From the NCBI GenBank assembly GCA_021784535.1, contig JAJYHW010000065.1, positions 1 to 7,819 on the forward strand: DNA of 7,819 bases. The letters are read 5' to 3'. The position numbers and the translations under genes were made by a program. Shown here piece after piece: positions 1-6,700 of this stretch (positions are counted from its first letter, which is position 1; every line of letters begins with the position of its first letter). This DNA is from a bacterium. GTDB taxonomy: Bacteria; Patescibacteriota; Microgenomatia; Levybacterales; UBA12049. The notes beneath the pieces are model-generated. The model did no database searches and was not told the DNA's origin. It saw only the letters and a program-made list of their open reading frames with translations.

Positions 1-57
1 TTGGGAACATTAATGTTAGTTGTGGGAAGTTTAATTGTTATCAGATTTAAGATGTAG
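1..57 (+). CDS. C-terminal tail of an upstream membrane protein (partial)
   Basis: Frame 1 is open from the window edge to a TAG at 55-57 and encodes 18 residues, LGTLMLVVGSLIVIRFKM. This looks like the end of a transmembrane helix followed by a short positively charged cytoplasmic tail. The other two forward frames give either an early stop (TAA at 11-13) or a polar, unconvincing peptide. The start lies outside the window, so family and function cannot be assigned. Its orientation matches all downstream genes, so it may belong to the same gene cluster. The stop codon lies inside the left arm of the inverted 7-base repeat described separately. Confidence 0.45.
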   Translation: MGTLMLVVGSLIVIRFKM

Positions 58-121
58 GCTGTAAGATAGTTATATTTATTAATTGCATAACTTACATCTT
101 AAAACTTATATCATACATCAA
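46..121. repeat. Inverted pair of degenerate 7-base repeats in the gap before the first complete gene
   Basis: On the left the sequence falls into 7-base words: TTTAAGA (46-52), TGTAGGC (53-59), TGTAAGA (60-66). On the right the complementary words recur: ACTTACA (90-96), TCTTAAA (97-103), ACTTATA (104-110), TCATACA (111-117). Bases 46-58 can pair with 91-103 as a 13-pair stem with one G-T wobble around a loop of about 32 bases. The stem is AT-rich and has no clean U-run behind it, so it is a poor match to an intrinsic terminator. A role as a transcript-end structure is possible but unproven. Confidence 0.5.
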
Positions 122-124
122 ATT

Positions 125-340
125 ATGAAACCACAAGATATATTATTTATATTAATTCTTTTAGTATTACTTTTTGTAAGAAAGCCCCGAATGCTTGTGA
201 TCGCGGGCCTACTCTGTCTTTTTTTATCTATTCCGCTTTTTCATTTCTGGATCTTTTTTACCGCTGAAAGATTGGTTATGTACGCGTTTGGATTTCTGCT
301 TGCCGCGATTATACTGTTTTGGATTACTTTTAGAAAATGA
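125..340 (+). CDS. Small three-helix membrane protein next to the GT2 gene
   Basis: The 71-residue product is almost entirely hydrophobic, with likely helices at about residues 5-21, 23-45 and 50-68 and basic residues between and after them (RKPR at 22-25, FRK at the end). The ATG at 125 is preferred to the in-frame TTG at 83, because the extra 14 residues would be coded by the repeat-like gap sequence. No catalytic motif is visible and no named family is recognised. The gene ends 15 bases before a GT2 glycosyltransferase of the polyprenyl-phosphate-sugar type. Such enzymes often sit beside small membrane partners such as GtrA-like flippases (known from the family), but this protein is shorter than GtrA and has one helix fewer. 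A partner or flippase-helper role is therefore only a guess from position. Confidence 0.7.
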   Translation: MKPQDILFILILLVLLFVRKPRMLVIAGLLCLFLSIPLFHFWIFFTAERLVMYAFGFLLAAIILFWITFRK

Positions 341-346
341 TACAAT
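319..346 (+). promoter_or_regulatory. Candidate promoter giving a near-leaderless GT2 mRNA
   Basis: TTGGAT (319-324) and TACAAT (341-346) are separated by 16 bases and resemble sigma70-type -35 and -10 boxes. The -10 lies only nine bases before the ATG at 356, so transcription would start at or a few bases before the start codon. No Shine-Dalgarno sequence precedes this ATG, which fits a leaderless or very short leader transcript. The -35 box overlaps the end of the preceding small gene. This is pattern matching only. Confidence 0.4.
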
Positions 347-355
347 TATTACAGT

Positions 356-1300
356 ATGGTAAGTGTTATTGTGCCGGCACGTGATGAAGAAGAGGTGATT
401 CAATTATTTTATGACGAAATCATGCGTCATCTTCCCCGTGTCACAAAATATGAATTAGTTTTTATTGATGACGGTTCAACTGACAAGACTCTTGATATCC
501 TCAAAACTTTTGCTCAGAAGAATAAGTATGTTCGTGTTTTTTCTTTCAAACGTAATAGAGGCAAAGCAGACGCGCTTGCTTATGGATTTGCTCAGGCAAA
601 AGGAGACATCATTATTACCATGGATGCGGATTTGCAGGATAAGCCCTCAGAAATACAGAAGTTTCTCGATGCGTATAACAATGGAGCAGACGTTGTCTGC
701 GGCTGGAGAAAAGAACGCAAAGATAAGCAGAAAATGGTTGTTATTTCAAGATTTTTCAATTATTTAATCGGTGTTTTGTTTGGCTTAAAACTGCATGATA
801 TCGATTGCGGATTTAAATTGTTTACCAGAGAGTCGATCAGAAGCATCAATATCTACGGGGGGCTATACCGGTTTATTCCGCTGCTTTTATATCAGGAAGG
901 CTATGTCGTTGATGAGGTAATTGTCCAGCATAGTCCAAGGTACTCCGGCAAGTCAAAATACGGTTTCTCAAAACTCTGGAAAAGTCTTCCGGATCTTTTT
1001 ACCATGATATTTTTGATAAAATACAGCAACCGCCCGCTGCATTTTTTTGGCAATATTGGTCTGGTTTTTGTTTTGATCGGTCTTATCATCCTCGCTGATT
1101 TATCTTATCTTCATTTTACCGGACACGCTATCGCACGCAGGCCTGCGTTGGTTCTGAGCATGATATGTATCATAGCAGGACTACAAACTTTTTTTACCGG
1201 ATTTTTGGCTGATTTGATGATCAATATTTCCTATTCATCGCCTGGTGAGGCAAATAATCCCCGCAATTTTCCGTTAAAATACTCTAGCGATAAGTCTTAA
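356..1300 (+). CDS. GT2 glycosyltransferase, polyprenyl-phosphate-sugar synthase type (DPM1/GtrB/ArnC-like)
   Basis: This 314-residue enzyme should transfer one sugar from a nucleotide sugar to a polyprenyl phosphate at the inner face of the membrane, making the donor used by GT-C enzymes outside. The GT-A core shows the N-terminal strand SVIVPARDE (3-11), DDGSTD at 38-43, NRGKADAL at 67-74, the metal-binding DADLQD at 90-95, DIDCGFKLF at 148-156, and the DPM-type signature HSPRYSGKSKYG at 192-203. Two hydrophobic segments follow (about 231-254 and 264-289), then a short polar tail, as in GtrB and related two-helix members. Length and motif order are normal for the family, and the gene looks intact. 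The start is fixed by the family N-terminus beginning at the first residues. It lies 15 bases after the small membrane gene and 13 bases before the next gene. The sugar cannot be read from the sequence; glucose, mannose and others are possible. Confidence 0.9.
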   Translation: MVSVIVPARDEEEVIQLFYDEIMRHLPRVTKYELVFIDDGSTDKTLDILKTFAQKNKYVRVFSFKRNRGKADALAYGFAQAKGDIIITMDADLQDKPSEIQKFLDAYNNGADVVCGWRKERKDKQKMVVISRFFNYLIGVLFGLKLHDIDCGFKLFTRESIRSINIYGGLYRFIPLLLYQEGYVVDEVIVQHSPRYSGKSKYGFSKLWKSLPDLFTMIFLIKYSNRPLHFFGNIGLVFVLIGLIILADLSYLHFTGHAIARRPALVLSMICIIAGLQTFFTGFLADLMINISYSSPGEANNPRNFPLKYSSDKS

Positions 1301-1313
1301 GCATTATGTATTT

Positions 1314-1847
1314 ATGAGAATCGGAATTGATATATCACAGCTTGCTTACAAACACACGGGAGTGGCGCATTTTCTCAGCAAGCTTGTTGAGAGCTTAGTG
1401 AAGACGGATGGAGGCAATGAGTATATCCTGTTTTACTCATCATTAAGAAGAAATTTCCAATTTCCAATTTCCAATTTCCAATTAAATCACAATGTTTCAA
1501 TGAAACAATTCAGATTTCCCCCTACGGTTTTGGATTTACTTTGGAATACATTGCACATTTTGCCAATCGAAAGTTTGATAGGGGATGTTGATGTCTTTAT
1601 TACCTCAGACTGGACTGAGCCTCCGGTGAAAAAAGCAAAAAAAATGACAATATTGTATGATCTCATTGTCTATAAATATCCGCAGGAAACTGCTGATAAA
1701 ATTGTTCACACGCAAAAAAGAAAATTGGAATGGGCTAAGAAAGAATCTGATATGATTCTCTGCATCTCTGAAGCAACAAAAAGAGACGCGATGGAGATTC
1801 TTGGGATTGATGAGAAACGCTTGCGGGTGATTTATCCGGGAATTTAA
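1314..1847 (+). CDS. GT4 glycosyltransferase N-terminal domain only (truncated or split GT-B)
   Basis: The product has 177 residues where complete GT4 enzymes have about 370-380. It begins with a typical GT4 start (MRIGIDISQLAYKHTGVAHF) and continues through the acceptor-side Rossmann-like domain, including TILYDLIVYKYP and ILCISEATKRD, where family members read 'D..y...' and 'ISxxx..D'. It stops immediately after RVIYPGI (171-177). In the next gene the equivalent YPGI is at residues 170-173 and leads directly into the nucleotide-sugar-binding domain. The donor-binding half, with its E-x7-E motif, is therefore wholly missing, and the next gene starts two bases after the stop. A complete reaction by this protein alone is unlikely. 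It is either the remnant of a deleted gene or a separate acceptor-domain subunit in the manner of Alg14 with Alg13. A 7-base tandem repeat is translated within it at residues 47-57. Confidence 0.8.
   Translation: MRIGIDISQLAYKHTGVAHFLSKLVESLVKTDGGNEYILFYSSLRRNFQFPISNFQLNHNVSMKQFRFPPTVLDLLWNTLHILPIESLIGDVDVFITSDWTEPPVKKAKKMTILYDLIVYKYPQETADKIVHTQKRKLEWAKKESDMILCISEATKRDAMEILGIDEKRLRVIYPGI
1452..1482. repeat. Four tandem copies of a 7-base word inside the truncated GT4 gene
   Basis: TTTCCAA occurs four times without interruption at 1454-1460, 1461-1467, 1468-1474 and 1475-1481. Since 7 is not a multiple of 3, the reading frame shifts from copy to copy and the tract is read as NFQFPISNFQLN, a peptide that starts to repeat after seven residues. 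It falls in a surface-loop position between the first helix/strand unit and the next strand of the GT4 N-domain. Gain or loss of one copy would shift the frame; only steps of three copies would not. Confidence 0.9.
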
Positions 1848-1849
1848 AT

Positions 1850-2992
1850 ATGATTATAGGAATTGATGGCAATGAAGCCAATGTGCAAAAAAGAGTAGGC
1901 ATTAGCGAATATGCGTTTCAACTGCTTTGGCAGTTTTTTTCCTTCGACTTCGCTCAGGAAGAAAAGATTAAATTTGTCATATATTTAAAAGATAAACCAC
2001 TTGCGAGTTTGCCAAAGGAAAATGAAAACTGGCAGTATCGCGTTTTGAAGCCCGGAAAACTGTGGACGCAATGGCGTTTGCCGCTTGATTTATATTTTCA
2101 CAAACCTCGTCCATATGTGTTTTTCAGCATGACGCATTATGCGCCGAGATTTTCCCCGGTCCCGACGGTCGTCTCGGTTATGGATGTTTCCTATGTGCGT
2201 TATTCGGAGATGTTTAACGCGCATGATTTATATCAACTACAAAACTGGACAGCGTACTCAGTACAAAAAGCAAAAAAGGTCTTGACTATCAGTAACTCAA
2301 GCAGAGATGATATAATCAAAGCATATAAAACTCCTGCGGAAAAAGTAGTAACAATTTATCCCGGGATCAAGAAGATACTTTCTCTTGAACCACGAGTTTT
2401 TGGTATGAATCAATTAAAAACGAAATACCATATCTCCGATACCTACATTTTGTTTGTAGGGACTTTGCAGCCGCGAAAAAATATTGTGCGACTGATTGAA
2501 GCCTTTAGTCAAGTCATCAAGTCATCAAGTAATCAAGTCAAAAGTTTGGATTTAGTAATAATTGGCCGGAAAGGGTGGCAGTATGAGGAAATTCTAACAG
2601 CTCCCAGGAAGTTTGGAGTTACAGAGAGGGTAAGATTTTTGGAGAATATTGATGATGAAGAGCTGGAAATTTTTTACCGGCACGCGCTGTGCTATGTTTT
2701 ACCCAGCTTGTATGAGGGGTTTGGTTTGCCTGTGCTGGAGGCAATGCAGCGTGATTGTCCGGTGATTACCAGTAACGTATCCAGTTTGCCAGAAGCAGGA
2801 GGAGACGCGGCGCTCTATGTCGATCCTGAAAATGCCGCTGACATAGCGGAAAAGATAACAGCTGTAATCAGCGATGAGAAATTACGTGAAACATTAATTG
2901 CGAAAGGGAAAAAACAGGTACAGAAATTTAGTTGGGAGAAAGCCGCCCAAGAGGCGTTTGAAGTCTTGAAAGAAGTAGCAAAAAATAGTTAA
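1850..2992 (+). CDS. GT4 family glycosyltransferase, complete
   Basis: This 380-residue GT-B enzyme should transfer a sugar from a nucleotide sugar to a growing glycan on the cytoplasmic side, with retention of configuration (family knowledge). The N-domain starts IGIDGNEAN and carries the family's tGv/Gi region (RVGISEYAFQLLW) and TISNSSRDDI. The hinge is at YPGI (170-173). The C-domain shows ILFVGTLQPRKNI, with the R209-K210 pair expected to contact the donor phosphates, and LYEGFGLPVLEAM, with E289 and E297 forming the E-x7-E motif. No membrane segment is apparent. The start codon lies two bases after the preceding stop, so translation is probably coupled. Two stretches look inserted: FFSFDFAQEE at 29-38 and the repeat-coded SQVIKSSSNQVKS at 220-232, both in loops of the fold. 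They do not remove a recognised catalytic residue. Acceptor and sugar cannot be assigned. Confidence 0.9.
   Translation: MIIGIDGNEANVQKRVGISEYAFQLLWQFFSFDFAQEEKIKFVIYLKDKPLASLPKENENWQYRVLKPGKLWTQWRLPLDLYFHKPRPYVFFSMTHYAPRFSPVPTVVSVMDVSYVRYSEMFNAHDLYQLQNWTAYSVQKAKKVLTISNSSRDDIIKAYKTPAEKVVTIYPGIKKILSLEPRVFGMNQLKTKYHISDTYILFVGTLQPRKNIVRLIEAFSQVIKSSSNQVKSLDLVIIGRKGWQYEEILTAPRKFGVTERVRFLENIDDEELEIFYRHALCYVLPSLYEGFGLPVLEAMQRDCPVITSNVSSLPEAGGDAALYVDPENAADIAEKITAVISDEKLRETLIAKGKKQVQKFSWEKAAQEAFEVLKEVAKNS
1941..1958. repeat. CCTTCGACTTCGCTCAGG element inside the GT4 gene
   Basis: This 18-base GC-rich word stands out in AT-rich surroundings and is translated as part of SFDFAQE in a loop after the first long helix of the GT4 enzyme. 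On the other strand it contains the tandem pair CGAAG-T-CGAAG. From memory, words of this kind (and a close variant with CC in place of TT) recur as dispersed elements in many unrelated bacterial genomes. That recollection cannot be checked here. Only one copy is present in this window, so calling it a repeat rests on that recollection. Confidence 0.4.
2507..2540. repeat. 8-base tandem repeat inside the GT4 gene
   Basis: GTCATCAA at 2513-2520 and 2521-2528 is followed by the one-base variant GTAATCAA at 2529-2536, and flanked by partial copies (AGTCAA before, GTCA after). Three copies equal 24 bases, so the insertion keeps the frame and is read as SQVIKSSSNQVKS between the helix ending LIEAF and the strand LVIIG of the donor-binding domain. 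This loop varies in length across GT4 enzymes, which would explain why it is tolerated. Confidence 0.85.
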
Positions 2993-3013
2993 CGAGTGCA
3001 AGCGTTAACGAGT
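2988..3013. repeat. Direct repeat across the GT4 stop codon and the acetyltransferase 5' end
   Basis: GTTAACGAGT occurs at 2988-2997 and again at 3004-3013, exactly 16 bases (two 8-base units) apart. The first copy supplies the TAA stop of the GT4 gene (2990-2992) and the first two bases of a GTG codon at 2996 that is in frame with the acetyltransferase. No Shine-Dalgarno sequence or hairpin is seen here. Confidence 0.75.
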
Positions 3014-3025
3014 TTTATTACATAT

Positions 3026-3640
3026 ATGGAGAATTTATTGGAAGAGCATGAAATAAAAAAAACAAGAATAAAATCCCCCAACGATACGTCGGGAAGAATC
3101 AAGAGACGAGCGAGGACTGTCGGTATGGAGTTCAGTGTTTTTCTTTTGCATATAATTGGATGGATTCCTTCACATTATGTCAGACGGTTTTTTTATAGAA
3201 TGGCTGGGATGAAGATCGGTTCAGGTTCAACGCTGCACATGGGGGCGCGTTTTTATAATCCGGCAAACATCAGTATCGGCAGCGATACAATTATCGGTGA
3301 AGGAGTAGTTCTTGATGGTCGGGATTCATTGCAGATAGGTGATCATGTTGATTTTGCCTCAGAAGTGATGGTGTATAATGCAGAACATGATATTGAAAGT
3401 CCGACATTTGCTGCGAAAAAGGCCCCTGTAAAGATTGAAGATTATGTTTTTATCGGTCCACGCGTGATTATTCTGCCCGGAGTGACAATTGGCGAAGGAG
3501 CGATTGTTGCGGCAGGATCGGTTGTTACAAAAGATATTGCTCCAAGTAGTATCGTTGGCGGCGTACCGGCAAAAATGATTAAAGAGCGACAACTGAAAGA
3601 TTTTCATTATAGACTTGGGAGAGCTGCATGGTTTCGGTGA
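3026..3640 (+). CDS. Sugar O-acetyltransferase, left-handed beta-helix (hexapeptide repeat) family
   Basis: The 204-residue product should move an acetyl or similar acyl group from acyl-CoA to a hydroxyl or amine of a glycan sugar, working as a trimer in the cytoplasm. After a charged N-terminal stretch (1-33) comes a hydrophobic segment, VFLLHIIGWIPSHYVRRFFY, typical of WcaF/WbbJ-like enzymes. The hexapeptide coils follow, including ISIGSDTIIGEGVVL, LQIGDHVDF, VKIEDYVFIGPRVIILPG and VTIGEGAIVAAGSVV. The likely catalytic histidine is H121 in NAEHD. The end, SIVGGVPAKMIKER, is the standard family ending. Three starts are possible: GTG 2996 (214 residues, lying in a repeat), ATG 3026, and ATG 3125, which has GAGG nine bases upstream and begins just before the hydrophobic segment. 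The middle one was chosen because it is the first ATG; the choice is uncertain by up to 33 residues. It probably decorates the glycan made by the neighbouring GT4 enzyme. Confidence 0.85.
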   Translation: MENLLEEHEIKKTRIKSPNDTSGRIKRRARTVGMEFSVFLLHIIGWIPSHYVRRFFYRMAGMKIGSGSTLHMGARFYNPANISIGSDTIIGEGVVLDGRDSLQIGDHVDFASEVMVYNAEHDIESPTFAAKKAPVKIEDYVFIGPRVIILPGVTIGEGAIVAAGSVVTKDIAPSSIVGGVPAKMIKERQLKDFHYRLGRAAWFR

Positions 3641-3645
3641 AAAAT

Positions 3646-3673
3646 TAGGTGGTAGGTTATAGGTGATAGGGAT
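3646..3673. repeat. Four degenerate 7-base repeats in the 3641-3740 gap
   Basis: Directly after the acetyltransferase stop, the sequence divides into TAGGTGG (3646-3652), TAGGTTA (3653-3659), TAGGTGA (3660-3666) and TAGGGAT (3667-3673). All four share TAGG, and three share TAGGT. The tract is not self-complementary and does not look like a terminator. It has the same 7-base period as the tracts at 46-117, 1454-1481 and 7335-7355, but a different word. Confidence 0.75.
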
Positions 3674-3688
3674 AACATAAATTTACTA

Positions 3689-3718
3689 TTGTGGCATGGT
3701 AGAAAAATAGATTATACT
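3689..3718 (+). promoter_or_regulatory. Candidate promoter for the ligase/GT-C fusion gene
   Basis: TATACT at 3713-3718 is a good -10 box, with a weak TTGTGG (3689-3694) 18 bases upstream as -35. Transcription would begin near 3725, about 15 bases before the ATG at 3741. That makes the in-frame TTG at 3729 an unlikely start, as it would lie almost at the transcript end. This is the widest gap between complete genes in the window, so a second transcription unit starting here is plausible. A second TATATT at 3721-3726 could act instead. Confidence 0.45.
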
Positions 3719-3740
3719 GATATATTGTTTGCGTGTCTTT

Positions 3741-6700
3741 ATGAGAAGATTTTTTCGATTTCTCGATGAAAATTTATTAAAATTTGCTATTGTTTTCGCA
3801 ATTGCTTTTATTCCGTTGTATCCAAAACTTCCAAGCATCGGTATTTCCCATGTATGGGTTTATATTAGGCTTGAGGATTTTCTTATTCTTCTTGTATCGA
3901 TAATCTGGTTCGTCCAGTTATTACGAAAAAAGATTTCACTGCCGCGCCCTGAAGGCTACGCGCTGGCAGCTTATTGGATTGTCGGATTGATATCACTTAT
4001 CTATTGTTTTCTTTTTGTTGCTTCGCATCTGGTTAATTTTTTTCCTCAGATTGCGGTGTTGGAGTACCTACGGCGAATTGAATATATGATACTTTTTTTC
4101 GCTGCTTTTTCTTCTGTTAAAAAACAGAAAGATATCGTTGTATATCTTATTACACTTGGCATTACCGTTGCATTGATAACGCTGTATGGCTTTGGGCAAA
4201 AGTTTTATCCGGTTCTCTGGACATGGTTTCCTTCATTTTTTCAAAAAAATCAATTTTGTTTTCCCGCTTTTTTGACCGGTAATGAGCAATTTGCCAAAGG
4301 TATTCCGCTTTGCTTGAACAGTCTCTCAAGGATCGCGTCAACTTTTGGAGGAAATTATGATTTATCTTCCTATCTGGTTCTTGTCGTGCCTATTCTTATC
4401 GCTCTTTTTATCGCGGTAAAGAAGCGTACTGTTAGAATGCTTACGTTTATTTTGGTTATTTTTGCGCTTGAACTGCTTAATTTTACTTCTTCACGGACAG
4501 CTTATATAGCCTACCTTTTTGGGGTTATCGCTATGCTTATACTTTGGAGCAAAAAACGATGGATCATTCCTGTTTTGATAGTAAGTATTGGTATTTTATT
4601 TCTTTTCAGCACAACGACAATACAGCGGTTTTCAAAAACAATTCAACAGGTGCAGATTGTGCAGGTACAACCCGGAGCTACGCAGGAAGATAAAGCAATA
4701 CAAAATATTATTAAGAAATCACAACAGAATCAGGCAAATAGTCAGCCTCAATCTCCTCCTCCTGGAACAGTGACTGTCGGTTCAGGAGGAAATGCGTTTT
4801 CAAGCGCGAGTGGTCAGGTCGTAACAGCTTCTGAATTGCGATCATTGCAGCAGAATGTCAGTATTTCTTCTATTTCCGGCTCATTTCTGTTAAGAAAAGC
4901 ATACGCACTTGATGTTTCTCTTACAACTCGATTTCAGGCTGAATGGCCAAGGGATTGGAAGGCATTTTTGAGCAGTCCGGTTTTTGGGACAGGATATTCT
5001 TCTTTAACATTGGCATCTGATAATGATTATCTTCGCGCGTTAGGAGAAACAGGGTTGGCCGGGACACTTTCCTTTTACTTTATTTTTGTTATTTTGGGTA
5101 TTTATATGAAAAAGGTTATTGTTGATATCAAAGATCCGGTGCTTAAGGCATTGCTTTTTGGTCTTGCCGGAGGAGTCCTTGGATTATTATTGAACGCGAC
5201 ATTGATAGATGTTTTTGAAGCATCAAAGGTCGCGGAGCCGCTCTGGATTCTTCTGGGTATCGCGCTTGGGGGAGCAAAACTGTATCAGAAAGAACCGGTG
5301 CCATATAAAAAAGAATTGATAAAATTATTTACTTCGCAAGTGATGATTATTGTCTATCTTTTTGTTATTCTTCTGGTCGCATTTGTAGGTTCTATCAATA
5401 ATTTCTTTGTCGCTGATGATTTTGTTTGGCTGCACTGGGCTGCGACAGCGACGATCTCAGAGCTTCCGAAATATTTTATCCATTCTCAGGGATTCTTTTA
5501 CCGTCCGTTGGATAAAATAATCAGCTATATGCTTTATATGATATTTTCATTTCAACCGCAGGGATATCATCTTTTTATCCTTCTTTTGCATTTTGTTACC
5601 ACGGCGGGCGTTTTCTTTCTTGCACAGAAATTATCTAAAAATAAATTGGTTGGCGCACTGACTGCAGTTATTTTTGTTCTATTGCCAGCGCATGCAGAGA
5701 ATGTGTATTGGTATTCAGCGCTTTCTGATGATCTCAGTACGCTTTTTATAATCTTTATGATGTTGGCATTCATATTCTTTCGAGAGAGAAGACAGGTTAT
5801 CGCCTATTGTATTTCAATTCTTTTTGCAGCGCTTGCTCTGATCTCCTATGAGATTGCTGTTGTTATCCCATTCATTTTGATAGCATTGGATGTCATTATT
5901 CTAAAACCGGAGAAGAGGATTCGGACTTATTTATTATATCTGCCATTTATCTTGCTGGTTGTCTTTTATTTCATTATGCGTGCAGTTTCCCATGCTTTTT
6001 CCGGTGGCGGGAATTATAGCTATCATCTCTCACATATCATTCCAAATATGGTAGGGAATTTTTTTGGCTATACAGGATTATTTCTGGGCGGCTTATCCTT
6101 TGTCCGGTTTTATGATTTTCTTCGGAACAGTTTGCGTTCTGAATGGGTCTTTTTCACCGTTGTTGCAATGCTTATCGTTGGATTGCTCGGTTGGATACTG
6201 ATAGCATATCGGGAGAGAATAAAAACACTTTTACGAAAAAGAGATATGCAGGCAGTACTTTTTTGCCTGGTTTTTGCTTTTATCGCGTTACTCCCGTTTC
6301 TTCCTCTTGGCAATATTGCTTCGCGGTATCTTTATCTTGCATCATTTGGATATGCGTTGGCAATGGTTTTAGTTGTGCGCTATATTCTACGGTTATTTTC
6401 AAAAAAGTCTCAAGTCGTTACATTGGCATTGTGTATCGTGGTACTTATTTTTGCAAGTGTTTATTATATTGATGATCTGCAAGAGCAGCAGCAATGGCAC
6501 CTGTCTGGAGAGATAACAAAAAATACCCTGCTTTTTTTCAGAAAAAATTATACTGCTTTTTCCTCTTCGACAAATCTTTATTTTGTCAATACGCCGATTA
6601 AACTGCATAATACATGGGTCTTCCCGACAGGACTAGCGGATGGATTATGGTTTATTTATCGCACAAGTACACCTCAGATACATGAAGTCGGGAGCATACA

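Noticed and set aside
46..103. Intrinsic terminator of the upstream gene
   Set aside because: The stem is AT-rich with a 32-base loop and has no U-run after it; kept only as an inverted repeat.
46..117. CRISPR array
   Set aside because: Repeat units are only 7 bases and directly adjacent, without spacers; no cas gene is present.
83..124. TTG start at 83 extending the small membrane protein by 14 residues
   Set aside because: The extension is coded by the 7-base repeat blocks of the gap, and a good ATG exists at 125 directly before the first helix.
465..767. Other overlapping frames inside known genes (for example 465-767, 901-1089, 3359-3607, 4588-4773, 5567-5773, 6143-6472)
   Set aside because: They lie inside strongly supported genes in another frame or strand, and their translations show no domain-like pattern.
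1848..1960. Frameshift joining the half GT4 to the following gene
   Set aside because: The following gene begins with its own complete GT4 N-domain rather than a donor-binding domain, so joining would not restore a normal enzyme.
3729..3740. TTG start at 3729 for the large fusion gene
   Set aside because: It lies within a few bases of the predicted transcript start, and ATG 3741 is four codons downstream with no loss of a recognisable segment.
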